From assembly GCF_014839805.1 (NCBI RefSeq), contig NC_051124.1, positions 8,680,001-8,744,000 of the forward strand: a DNA stretch of 64,000 nucleotides. The letters run 5' to 3'. Both the position numbers and the translations under genes were made by a program. The notes beneath the pieces were generated by a model that searched no databases, had not been told where the DNA came from, and saw only the letters and a list, made by a program, of their open reading frames with translations. Numbering within the stretch: the first letter of the stretch is position 1; each line of letters starts with the position of its first letter. Shown piece after piece: positions 12,789 to 23,455 of the stretch. This DNA is from Manduca sexta. Its lineage: Eukaryota; Arthropoda; Insecta; Lepidoptera; Sphingidae.

Positions 12789-13000
12789 CCCCTTATTAAT
12801 AGACGTTATATTTTATCTAAGGACGGAGCATTGCTTGGCAAGGCAGCCTTTATAGTGCGTAGATATAGGGCCCTTGTGATTAGCTAATTTTGAGATACAA
12901 CTTGAATCTAGTTGGCTGTCAGATAAATAAAGCTTAGAAACAGACTTTGTTATCGCAGCAATGCTCCGTCTTTAAATAAATAACGTCTATGAATAAGGGA
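12789..13000. mobile_element. Small inverted-repeat transposon (MITE)
   Basis: Left arm 12789-12835 and right arm 12955-13000 are imperfect inverted copies sharing CCTTATT(a/c)ATAGACGTTAT and GACGGAGCATTGCT. The enclosed 120 bases are non-coding. The arms are about 45 bp, too long for a simple hairpin RNA and typical of MITEs. The target-site duplication is not clear; flanking TAAA occurs on both sides. It abuts the TA microsatellite. Confidence 0.65.
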
Positions 13001-13666
13001 GTAAAACTTTAATATATAAGTAATATACGGAATTTCTGTAAAGATTTTGTCCCTTGTAGAATAAGAATGAAGGAAAAAGAAAATATGGAAAAAGTAGTAT
13101 TACTAATGGATGACAGTATTATGTCTGTTAGTTTTCGGTCAATGTATTTAAGTTTGCTTACAGTTGTAACAGTTTTACAAAAATATAAAATAAAATATCT
13201 TAATAGTTTAGTCCAATATTAATATAGTTAAATAGCACAGTCTTATTTTAAAGGTAGACTTTAATTAACTTCTCACTTTTTTTTTCTGGGGGGCCACCGT
13301 GCCCGCACAATTTTCAAGACTACGTCCACACTCAAGAGTGCCTACGTTTCGTACGAATTATGTGATGCAACGTGTTTGTGTATTTTAAACATTTGTCAAT
13401 AATTAATTACATGATTTGAATTAAAATCTCACGGTGTCGTTGCACTTGCGAAAGCTAGTGCATTTTTATTACATTTCCTATTTATTGTTTGGATTTTAAC
13501 TCGTATCAAAACGGCTAATACCATACTATGGCATTCATTCTGTAACAAATTATAACAGCTTTAAACTATAGCTACGATTAAACTAAATTAAATATAGCTT
13601 TACACAAGGTTAAATACTAATTTGTAAGTGGTCTTACCTACAAATTGCAATTTAAAATACTGATCG
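13001..13666. other. No gene recognised
   Basis: AT-rich, without coding-like frames or clear repeat boundaries. Confidence 0.5.
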
Positions 13667-13786
13667 TTACAAATCCAAATTCTCAACCACACCCCATGAG
13701 TTCAAACAGGTGTCCCGCATACTAGCACAGTGACCCCGATCCGCACACCGCGGGGCGTCCCCACCCTTTCTCAATAGTCGATAATC
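13667..13786 (-). other. Coding-like segment, unknown
   Basis: The minus frame is open for 39 codons between TGA and a TAA at 13667-13669. It contains 'APRCADRGHCASMRDTC' followed by 'LNSWGVVENL', Cys-rich and compact. GC content is far above the flanks. No ATG precedes the Cys-rich part and no strong acceptor is seen. It could be an exon of a secreted-type protein or a repeat relic. Unassigned. Confidence 0.2.
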
Positions 13787-14070
13787 TCAACATCTCGTTC
13801 CTAATTTAGTCGAAGATCGAGATAATGTTTTTGAACGCACTTCTAGCTTATATACGGTAAATTCCGTTATGTTAAAGTAATAATAGAAGTATTTAACTAT
13901 ATTTATAGTTGTTTGGTAAAATTAGCGCTTGTCATACCATTATATTTGCGGGTCGCCGTACTTTATGAAAAATTAAATTAAGTACTTATCAAAGATAAGA
14001 TTCTCGTCTTCCGATTTCAAAACTCAGCGCGACCATGCTGTGTAACTAATCTTTTGACTTTTTATATTTT

Positions 14071-14218
14071 TAACTGACTTCAAAAAAATATTAGTTAATG
14101 TATTTATCTAGCTTAACTTGCAATTTTTACTAGGCAGCGACTCCAAAATTGGTATCTAATATATACCTGTTATGGGAAATTATTTTTTGGTTTTGAGTGG
14201 CTTTGAAGGCGGTTTAAA
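14071..14218 (+). repeat. Interspersed repeat, family I (AACYGACTTC)
   Basis: It starts 'AACTGACTTCAAAAAAAT' and ends in the near-inverse 'TTTGAAGGCGGTTTAAA'. The same starting motif is present at 32451 and, reversed, at 33680-33801 as 'TTTTTTGAAGTCGGTTAAAA'. Confidence 0.5.
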
Positions 14219-14508
14219 TTTTTGTGTAAAATTATTTTTATTAATATACATATATTTGATTCAAACTGCATTATTTGTGTAGTCAGAATACAATATCCAT
14301 ACTTAAGAAACGTATCAAATCTCTTACCGTTCTAACTTCCTAGGTGCAGATTGGTCGACTTGGAACGCGATTCACTTCAACTAGCCAATAAGGCGTTTCA
14401 ATATGTAATTTTATGAAAATTGTAACAGTTCTAAATTCGTCCTTATTCCTTTGAGTGTAATAAAACATTAACCACGATTACCTCAGCTAATTTATGTGAA
14501 TCCCTCCT

Positions 14509-14702
14509 CCTAGCCGAATTTCGCCCACGACGGCCAATCTCAACGGAGATCAGCCAGGTACGCAGGAGATATTATAGTGCACAAGTGTGTGAGCAATACA
14601 CAGGTCCACTCTCTGTTCCTTCACTCTCATAGTTCGGTGAGACGGCAATCTGACATGACCAGAGAGAGATCAGGGGCAGGACCAACGGCTTTACGTGCTT
14701 CA
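14509..14702 (+). repeat. Interspersed repeat, family D
   Basis: 'CCTAGCCGAATTTCGCCCAC', then 'GGAGATATTATAGTGCACAA', 'CAATACACAGGTCCACTCTC' and 'ACCAACGGCTTTACGTGCTT'. I know this order of blocks as a common dispersed repeat of moth genomes. The class is not assigned. It has no intact frame. Confidence 0.6.
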
Positions 14703-15669
14703 ACTCGACTAATTTATGTATAAGATAACAAAGGTTCCTAAGTAAACAGACTTGATAAAACTAATGTGAAAGCACCGGTCTTGTTTGAACTTGTTAGGTT
14801 AGTAGTGTTAAGTGATTATAATTAATCTTAATGGTGATAGAATAACATTAGCTTTTATGTCTTTACTGATTACCTGATCGAAATGGTTAATATGATTTTT
14901 TTTTAGATTTTTAGGCGGATCCAATAAATTGGTTTTCTTCTCTTTATTTATCATATTATTATGTTTGTGTTTACCCTATAATAATATGTATTAGCGTAGT
15001 TGTAAGTTTAAAATTTTAAATGAATTTAATATGATGTTTTATAAATTAAGAGAACTTGGTGTAACAGAGTTGAGATCAACGTGTGATTATCTTAGTCACA
15101 TCAATATGCCCGGGTTTTTTTCATAATTCATGGTTATGGATACTTTTCCTTGACATCGAGTATTTATTTAGTCTTTGGCATTGTGATGTAATCAAAGCGA
15201 ATATTTCTAGATATCAACGGAAACATCAAGTATGGAGTGCTACTGCTTTACGCGGAGATTTATCTCGCTGCTGAGATGATTGATAGTACGTCTATTATCG
15301 TGTCGGACACAAATCACACAGAATTACTTTATAACGGAGTGTCTAGAGGTATTTTTATAGTTTTTACCGCCTTTTTGTCAACGGATATACTCTTTAACAC
15401 GTTTACCCAGAATTAAGATAGAGGCTATCGCTTGTCGACGATCAAATAATTATGTGTATTTTCACCATCGCTTACATTATATCAGCAAAATAAAGATCAC
15501 ATTAGTTTGCCTTTTATAAACCTTAATCTGTCGAGAGATGTAAAGAATGTAGAATTCAAAGAATCCCTGCCTGTTCTAGAATAATAAATGTTAATAATTT
15601 TGCTTCAAGCACCTCGTTGGCACAGGAGATTGGACGTTCGCCGTTTCACGTAAGAAAACAATAACTTAC
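14703..15669. other. No gene recognised
   Basis: AT-rich. A 63-codon ATG frame at 15083-15274 (+) has no support. Confidence 0.5.
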
Positions 15670-15687
15670 CGCGTGAGCCGTGGTCAA
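15670..15687 (-). other. Possible 18-nt microexon (minus strand)
   Basis: On the minus strand 'TTTATATTTATTTCTAG' (pyrimidine-rich, AG-ending) directly precedes 18 bases, which are directly followed by GTAAGT. In phase 0 the 18 bases read LTTAHA without a stop. Both splice sites match consensus well, but such pairs arise by chance in AT-rich DNA and no flanking exon has been identified. Confidence 0.18.
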
Positions 15688-16157
15688 CTAGAAATAAATA
15701 TAAATAGCCAATAATTTGTCACGGATTTGAATGTTTCGCGGAGAAACGAAATGCTTCTTATTTATTTTAATATGTACATTTAAATGCACAATGATGTATG
15801 AGACATTACGTTCATGATAAGTTACATTAGTATGCGTCGCGAAACTGAGTGAGGAGGCGTGTAGCATCTATAAGACAAGCAGGTGAATAACACTGAAAAA
15901 TTACGTCCCCGTAAACAAAGTAAGGAGTTAGATAAGAGGCTCTTTTGTGGGTCTACTTCACCCTTATCCCTTGTCTTACGTTCACAAGTTATTGTTCGGG
16001 TAATGTTTGTACTGTAGCAGTCGCATAAATACTTTATCTTGTGAGTACCTACCGATATTATTTAAGATCTCAACACTTAGGGACCTCATTGCAAAATAAC
16101 TCTGCATGTAGAAGGCAACAAATCTACAAATGATTAATCTTATAAAATTTCTATTTT

Positions 16158-16236
16158 TAACAAATGCATTAATTTATTAAAATTAAATTATTTTTGGATT
16201 TTATCGCGGTTTTTATATTTTAATTTTGAAATAATG
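16158..16236 (+). mobile_element. Left-half fragment of family C element
   Basis: 'AAATTATTTTTGGATTTTAT' followed by CGCGGTTTTTATATTTTAATTTT matches the left arm of the copy at 24557. The right half is absent; the repeat stops just before the TATA-like box at 16240. Confidence 0.5.
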
Positions 16237-16239
16237 TGT

Positions 16240-16266
16240 TATAAATAGAATTGTACACAGTCATTG
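16240..16266 (+). promoter_or_regulatory. Possible core promoter (TATA-like box plus initiator)
   Basis: TATAAATA at 16240-16247 is followed 21 bases later by TCATTG (16261-16266), one mismatch from the arthropod initiator TCAKTY. The spacing is slightly short. It sits immediately upstream of the GC-rich island with a candidate coding exon, which is the main reason to list it. Confidence 0.22.
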
Positions 16267-16367
16267 TCACCCGTTTATTTAAAATTTCAAATCATTCGAT
16301 GCATTATTGACGGTCGCTTGCGCACGCGTTGCATCTCGCGGGCCGAGTCTACCAACCCGCGCCCGAT

Positions 16368-16448
16368 ATGACCCGAAATGGCCCGAATGCGCCTGATCCG
16401 ATGAACGCGGCCCAATCGGAGCTTCAGTTGTTCGTCGTCTTTCACTGC
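16368..16448 (+). CDS. Candidate first coding exon in a GC-rich island
   Basis: The island at about 16300-16460 is strongly GC- and CpG-enriched relative to its flanks. A plus-strand frame is open from just after a TGA near 16306. The first in-frame ATG is at 16368, and 27 codons later the exon would end at 16448 with donor GTGAGT. The peptide begins 'MTRNGPNAPDPMNAAQ' and ends 'SELQLFVVFHC'. A second in-frame ATG lies at 16401. Third codon positions are mostly G or C. The frame closes soon after the donor, as expected for an intron. The opposite strand carries an Arg-rich 86-codon ATG frame (16287-16547), a competing reading without splice signals. No downstream exon was identified. Confidence 0.33.
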
Positions 16449-19400
16449 GTGAGTTACTGCCAGTCGCCGTGATGTAACCGTTCGCGTGTTTCGAACACTG
16501 TTTAATTTTTTAAAAATCGATTGTTGACATTCGAAAATTAAGTGCATTTTAGTAAAAATGTGCCCGATTTTTATAACGACTTTAACGTGTTGATGGATTT
16601 GTTCGACATATTATCGCATTAACGAAATAATATTTGGATTGTTTACTATGGTGATCGTCAGTGTTTTTAACAGGTTAGTGACATTGTTTGCATTATGCAT
16701 GTTTTTTAATAATGGATGCAGTTTTTTGTTACGTTATTATTTAATTTCGGAACGAAAGTTTTCAAGTAAACTGGCATGTCGGTAGGTGTTAATGATTGGC
16801 AGGAAGAAGCGAAGTTATCGTATCGTTTGATTTGTTTTATAATCTTATTATGTAGGCGTTTGCAGACATGACGCCACACAATATAATTCATAGAAACATT
16901 CAGTTATGTGCATATACACTCCTACGCATCAATTGTTATGTCGATGTAGGTTAACCCATGGCCCTGCCAAGTGCCACGTTAACGTCAGTTCCGTTGAATA
17001 AATGCATAGATTTGACTTAAATGTATACCATTTGAATAACAAAAACAATTGATTACCGATTACTGAGTTTGTAATGGTTTATGGGACTTCTCCATACCTA
17101 CAACTTGTTCGAATAAGCATGGGCAGATTAAAGAGAGGGTCTAAAATACCCACTTGTACTCAAAATAACTACGACTATAGAAAACTGAAGTGTTACCTAC
17201 GGGTACAATCAAATAAAAACACAAAAAAACACTTGACAAGTTCAGTCACTTGGACAAATGAACACGTTTCTTTTTTTGTCATAGACTCCAAAACTTATTT
17301 CGTTTTAACTTTGACATATCTACTTATAATACTTAAAGTACTCCAATGTGCGGTGGGTTGTTATTCTTATAGTATATGTTTTATACTATGTAGTGATATA
17401 GGTACATATTAGGTACCTACTTACCTCTTCGAGTTATACTATTTGCTAAAATCAGACAGGCCCCTCAGCCAAAATGTAGGTCTGTTATACATGTGTAAGA
17501 AAAAAAAGAAAAAAGCGTGATGCTGTCTATTTATAAGTACTAAAATCAGTAGGTATTTGGCAGGTTATTATCTTACCTATCAGCTAAAATATGCAAATAT
17601 CTGTAGATAGGGAACAAATAAAAATGCCCTTAACATCATTGGCCAACATTAAACGTAGGTAACTATAATAATTATTAGGCTTCACAGAATCTAATTATGC
17701 CGTGGGTGGTTTCGATCATGATTTCATTAACGTCTAATTAATTTTGCTTATATATAGGTGCCTAGTTTAGTTTGAAATTTTGGCCGCAAAATAGTGCAGA
17801 AGTCAAAGAAAGGCAGGAAGAATTTACGATTTTGTTAAGGATTAGTTTTAGGGGAGACAGTGGTATCTACTCTATGTCATAGGTCTATGGACATTAACCA
17901 TTTATCATATCTAGTTGATTCGCTTTGTTTTACTTCATGTAATCCTATAATGTATTGTTTTCTCTATATTCATTACTGATTAGTTTTACATTTGGGTGGG
18001 ATTTTAGATCACTCATCGCACTTTTATAGTTAATAAGTATTGGTTACAAGTTTTCAATGTTTAGTCTTATATAAGATTAATAATTACTTTCACACTGACG
18101 CTCTTTACTGAAATTCTTATATATCTTTCATCTGTTCTCAAAGCAGCGATTACAACGTCGTAAGCCCTTAATATTTATTTGATGCACAAGCCACTAGCCC
18201 GCTAAGTAAAACTGGCGATGAGTCCAATTAATCGACTACCAATAATTGTTTATTCTGGCATGCTAATGGCCCATATCTGTGTCACTGATATGTTCGGTCG
18301 AAAAACAAATAGTACAGGACACTAGCAAGCTAGGTCGCAGCTGTTCCATGCCTGCGCATGCATATTCAAAGATCAGTTTCCATTTCGCCTGCGTAATCGG
18401 AAACGCATCCATGTGCCACGCCATTCAATTTTAAACCATAATCTTTCGGTCACACGTCAGAACTTTGATTGTACCGTTGTGGTAATGATTTATTCATTTC
18501 TAAATTACTCCGATGTGAAGGAAGAGGTAGCGTGAAGTGAGAAAAAAGAGCTAAAGTGAATTGAAGAGTGGTATTGCACCCGCTAGAGTGTGACGGCATG
18601 GACAACGTGTTGCGGAAAAGCGTGACGGATGTTTGACACGAAAGAATTGCTGGTTTGGCAAACATTTGTTGGTTGTGTCAGATGAACATAATATGTAGGT
18701 AATTTTTTAATATAATTATTGGGCCATACGAGATTTTTAGTTCGGCCGAATATATTAAATTAGTTCCTTTTGTTGTTACGTTTGATATTACTTTGGTTAG
18801 CTTGTAATGGATCACGGAATTTCTTCCTGCGAAAGATGGTGAAAACTAAATAGAACTAGTTATTGTTAGTCAATAATGCCGCTTATACAAAAGCGTGCTT
18901 TAGACGTCACATTCTAATCCAATTTCGTTAACGTAATAAGTACTTATACATCATATTTCCGTTTAAAAAGACAAGGATTTTGTCAATCTCGAATTATTCT
19001 TAAAATCTGATAGCAAAAGCAAATCAGTATAAAATCAAAGGTCCCCGACCTAAGATTTCTATAATAAACGCACATATCGTAAACTTTAATAACTCAGCAA
19101 ACTACTAAACTAATTACGTATCGCGTAAAAGTCGGATGTGCTGTTATTTATTGTGCAATAAAAATATTTCTTGAAAAATTCACAGTATTAAGAGTTGAAA
19201 TCGGTGAGTTTGTTTGTGAAGGTTTAATATTTGATCGATTATAAATTGCTTTCACTATAAGAGCTACTCTAACCCGGAGTTACGTAGGTTATAACTATTC
19301 CAGTTAGATAACTACGGCCGATAATGCTTGAATCTGACTAAGAGTGTGTTCTGACTTTTGACAATCCCAGAAAGGCTTGACCTCCAGAAGTGAACTAAAA

Positions 19401-19449
19401 GCCCTAATGATGATACTCAAGATTTTGCGAAAAAACATTTAAGCAAATA
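16449..19449. other. No gene recognised
   Basis: The longest transposon-free ATG frame of the window (112 codons, 17074-17412, +) is here, but it is Tyr/Ile/Leu-rich with no signal peptide, domain or promoter. A more GC-balanced patch at 18300-18660 shows only a 71-codon Ser/Thr-rich frame on the minus strand. Confidence 0.4.
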
Positions 19450-19735
19450 GGTGATCCTTTTTTTAATATACAGGTAGGGCAGTGTTTCAATTTAACCTGA
19501 TAGTAAGTGGAGTCCAATAGAATGTCGACTGACGAGAGATGATTACCCCTCGGCAGTCGACACAATTATGCCGGCCTGTTGGAACCTGATATACACAAGC
19601 TGATCCCAGAACGCGACACACTTAGTGAGCTACTATTGCGGGTTATAACACCTTGTGTACGGTGGTCGCTATCCGGGCGGATATACCCGCGGTACCACCA
19701 GCAAAGAATTACAATAAGACCAGAAAATACCAGGT
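19450..19735 (+). repeat. Interspersed repeat, family A
   Basis: It begins after a T-rich stretch with 'CAGTGTTTCAATTTAACC' and 'GATAGTAAGTGGAGTCCAAT'. It contains 'GATTACCCCTCGGCAGTCGA', 'AATTATGCCGGCCTGTTGGA', 'ACACCTTGTGTACGGTGG' and 'TATCCGGGCGGATATA'. It is the inverse of 9590-9846 and lies end-to-end with the SINE at 19746. Confidence 0.68.
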
Positions 19736-19745
19736 AGAGATATAA

Positions 19746-20060
19746 TATATAATAACAATATCAGCCCTGTATTATATACTGTCCCACTGCTGAGCACGGG
19801 CCTCCTCTACTACTGAGAGGGATAGGCCTTAGTCCACCACGCTGGCCTAATGCGGGTTAGTAGATTTCACACACCCTCGAAATTCCTATAGAGAACTCCT
19901 CAGGCATGCAGGTTTTCTCACGATGTTTTCCTTCACCGTTAAAGCAAGCGATAATTCACAAAGAAAACACACATAATTTTAAAAAAGTCAGAGGTGTGTG
20001 CCTTTTGGATTTGAACCTGCGGACATTCGTGTCGGCAGTCCGTACCACCAAGTAGAGATA
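19746..20060 (-). mobile_element. tRNA-headed SINE, family S1, minus orientation
   Basis: Read on the minus strand, the head has a box-B-like 'GCAGGTTCAAATCC' preceded by 'GACACGAATGTCC'. The body contains 'AACATCGTGAGAAAACCTGC', 'GAATTTCGAGGGTGTGTG' and 'GTGGACTAAGGCCTATCCC'. The tail has 'CCGTGCTCAGCAGTGGGAC' followed by an AT-rich end. The box-A region is altered. Pol III transcription would have driven ancestral copies; retroposition depends on a LINE. It is not a functional tRNA gene. Confidence 0.75.
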
Positions 20061-21716
20061 AGACTATACAAAAAGATATTTGCCAAATAGGTGGAAAGGC
20101 AGGCGATGGTTAGTTTATACAGGAGTTGTAAATGTGCACCGCGTTTTCATCAATCTAATTAATACTATGAGATGATACGTGATTTAAACTCATCGCAACT
20201 TTTATTGTAGGTGTTTAAGATTCATTTGCTTAATTAGGTTTATAGGGCTCTAGCTTCCTAGATTTATGACGTCATAAGATTTAATATGATTGCACCGCCT
20301 TAGTCATAAGTCATAAGTTTATACGTGTGCGCAGCGCCTTATCGTCTTGCTTGATATTTAGTGGAAATTTCATATGGCGATAGGCTTTTTTACTTGGCGT
20401 AGTTGCGGAGCGCGTATGTCGTTTCGCCATTTAATAGGCAGTCCCTCCCCCCTTCCGGTCTTGTCTAAGATAGGGTATTCTTCTATAGACAATAAGATTT
20501 ATGAGTAATCAACATCGATTACTCATAAATTAGGATGGTAACGCACTGAGAATCCATATGCGCCACATAACCGGATATGACGACTTGACCCGGATTTGAG
20601 ACCTTTAATTTTGGGAAATGCCTTTGACCGCAAATATTTTGTACTTACCTATAAGTGTGTTAGTCATTTGATTTAAATTTCCTGCTCCGTTATGGCGAAA
20701 TTGTTTCGTGGTTAATTTTATTTAATTAATTTGCAAAGTTATGAAATATACAGGGTCATTTTGACACTGTGTTAATAAATTAAACCAAATACTCGTCTAT
20801 ACCCCTGTTAACATTGTGCCAATTTCCAATTTTTTTATAATTTCGTAGTTTTGTGTGAATAAGGCGTATGTTAGAGTGTAATTCTGACTGGAAGTTCGAT
20901 ATTGCCCCTGCGACGAATTCTCTTAAGAGTAGTAGTAGCATTAGGGCGTGTAAAATTAAAATTACTTTTTATTGATATTTATTTTGTTCGAAACTTACAC
21001 TTTTTTGTTTTACATCTACAGTTCAAGTAACTTATTGCAGCGTTATTTTCGAGAATATAAATATGTGGTTTAATTACGTAACGGAAAGTTAAGATAAATA
21101 TGTATGTACCCAAACATTATTACTGTTATACATATTTTCACCTATTGCCATCCCCTAGTGGAATATCAAACTATAATCTAAAAAATCTAATCAAATCCCA
21201 TTATTACTTTGCTCAAATATTGAATCGACTTTAATTCACTAATAGTATGTTATTAGTATCACAATGATAAAAAAACGAACCAGACGCGGCAAAAGTTAAA
21301 ACAAGAAATCATGTTGTTTTAAATGATCCTCGCAAGCTGCAACGATACGTACTTTAGTAGAATGATCATTACAGGCTCATGTTAACCCGGTAACCGAATA
21401 ATCACAAATTACATCTCATTACCTTTGAAGTATAAACGTTGCTTTCCTACAAGATTTCTTTCGATAACATTAATTTTAATGTAATAGCACTAATAACAAT
21501 TTGCATGTTAAAAAGATATCTTGCCATGCAAATTTTTGTCTCAAATATTCGCATTACTTTAATCAACTCATTTTTCTCGTGAGAAACACATATGGTTTCG
21601 TTATCTGAGTATAATCTATCGCACCTCACTCGAAAGCAGAAGAGCTTTTTTACGATGTTATAAATCACTAGTTTTTGTCCTTACCCAAGATTTGAGTGGG
21701 CCGTCCACGCAATGAA
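20061..21716. other. No gene recognised
   Basis: It contains a perfect hairpin at about 20501-20531 (TTTATGAGTAATC / GATTACTCATAAA, 5-6-base loop) and a GC-balanced patch near 20320-20460 without a lasting frame. A 73-codon minus frame at 21447-21668 is not convincing. Confidence 0.45.
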
Positions 21717-21881
21717 TCACGTTGTGTCCTCGCCCACGGGCATATTTGCCTCTTCAAGTACTCTTAAGTCATTTATCGACTTGACAGAGTCAACTTTAAC
21801 GCTATCATTATAAGGTCCATGCAAATTGCCCACTGCCTTCGTTTCGAGGCCGTTCACTGCATCAACTCGTGAGATGAATTT
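21717..21881 (-). other. Coding-like segment, possible exon
   Basis: The minus frame is open for 54 codons between TAA (21882-21884) and TGA (21717-21719). It contains 'GLETKAVGNLHGPYND', 'SVKVDSVKSINDLRVLEE' and 'ANMPVGEDTT'. Composition and codon use look protein-like and GC content exceeds the flanks. Beyond the stop, a different frame leads to 'TCTTGG' followed by GTAAGG, a donor-like site at 21679-21684. So the segment could also be an exon carrying a frameshift. The upstream acceptor is weak. Compare 6091-6303. Confidence 0.23.
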
Positions 21882-22187
21882 TTAATTCATATAAAATCGA
21901 GAATCAAATTCGTATGCCCTGGTTTGGTATATTTAATTGCCAATTTGCGTAATTAGACTTTTTGCCAGATCAAAGCGATCTTTTCACTTAATGTTATTTT
22001 ATTCTTTTAATATGATAAATGACAATACATTTATTAGTAAATTGCTAAGGATCGTGATGTTAGAAACACTTTCCCTAACATTAGAACTGTATAATACACA
22101 TCTAGATATTAGCATAAAATGAAGATACCGCTTTGTAAGACAGGCTCTGTAGTAACAAGTTACCGGTTCTTTGCGTTAGTAAAGTGA

Positions 22188-22397
22188 AGAATTAGGTCAC
22201 ATTCACTTAATGAGCGGATACTAATTCCGCAGCACGTCCATAGGGACTTCGCACCTTCGAGGATGAAAGTGGCAGCGTCCTACTTTACGGAATTGTCACC
22301 AATTAACACAATTGGCTTAGCGTTAGGATTTTCTTGCGCTGCTAACTTAGCCCCTGCGGTGATTAAAATGTTACTTAATTGTTTTAGTTTCGGTTAA
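22188..22397 (+). other. Coding-like segment, unknown
   Basis: The plus frame is open for 69 codons between TGA and TAA. It includes 'IPQHVHRDFAPSRMKVAASY' and a hydrophobic run 'TIGLALGFSCAANLAPAVI'. There is no upstream ATG and no flanking splice signal that I trust. A repeat relic is as likely as an exon. Confidence 0.17.
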
Positions 22398-22741
22398 TTT
22401 TCGATTCGTCGCTGCTTAGGTAATTAAGGACGTGTTTTAAATAACTTTTATAAATTAGTTTCATGATCACCTAAGATTTCATATTTAGTGTCTAAGTTGA
22501 AATAGAAGTTGGAAGTATTATAGATAATAAGACAGGATATATAATACAGGTCGGAGATATGTTGCTTTATCGTTCACTAGGTAACTAAGCTACTGTTCCC
22601 AGTTACACCTCAAGGGTTGTAAGCCTACAGCTCGTCGATCTTATGTCCAGGTCAAGAATTTTGATTGAACTCAGAATCTTTTTTAACCTAAGAATGCGGT
22701 TAGTGAACCAAACAGGCTGTCTCATTAATAACACTAAAAAA

Positions 22742-22835
22742 TGTATCAAAAATCATTGCTATCTGGACGGTCGTGGCGATTACCATCAGACGAGCGGGTT
22801 GTTCAAGTCATTAGGTGTAAAAAATTGCTAGACTG
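22742..22835 (+). repeat. Short dispersed-repeat fragment
   Basis: 'GTGGCGATTACCATCAGAC' followed by GAGCGGGTTG resembles the reversed end ('CTGATGGTAATCGCC') common to several lepidopteran repeats. Fragment only. Confidence 0.3.
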
Positions 22836-23389
22836 ACGCAAACGAGCCTAAGTAAGTTAAAGCAATATCCGCGCGTACAAAGTTTGAAAGTGTTCGCTTC
22901 ACTTTCTTCATGAATTTATGTCGTTTCGACGATTTAACACAAGTTCACCGCAAATAGAAACTCTTACACACGGCAGTAAATTACTTTGATGAACTACCTT
23001 TGCTTAATGTTCAATGAAGTCTTACCGCAAATCCTTTTACGGTTTCCAACTGAGTATTGCTATCTAATTTATTGGGGTCTCTAAGCCGCGACTTTAGCGT
23101 ACTCTTGAAAATAAATAAATTAGATTTTATATACATATATGTGGTACACCAGGATTATCTTTAAAGTAAAAATATTGCTTTCAAAAAATCTTTATCAAAT
23201 CTAATTCGAACAATGAACAAACTTTACGCAGCGATCTAGATTGTTTGAAAAGATATGTTCAAAACTTAGTTTTTGATAACCTCACCTGCTTAGTATAAGC
23301 AGTAGTAGTTGGAAGCTATTTTATAGCAAAACTGAAACACTAATATTTTAGACATTATTTTCCTCTTTTTTTATTTCTGGCAATGTGAC

Positions 23390-23455
23390 TGCACTGCACC
23401 TGATGGTAAGCGCGAAGCTGTTCAGATAAAGTATCGACTGGCAACAGATGGCAAG
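23390..23455 (+). repeat. Family A repeat fragment
   Basis: 'ACTGCACCTGATGGTAAGCG' followed by 'GTATCGACTGGCAACAGATG' matches the leading end of family A (compare 19494 onward) and then stops. Confidence 0.5.

Noticed and set aside
17074..17412. 112-codon plus-strand ORF, the longest outside transposon and gap regions
   Set aside because: Tyr/Ile/Leu/Ser-rich translation of AT-rich DNA, no domain, signal peptide, promoter or splice support; lengths like this are expected by chance.
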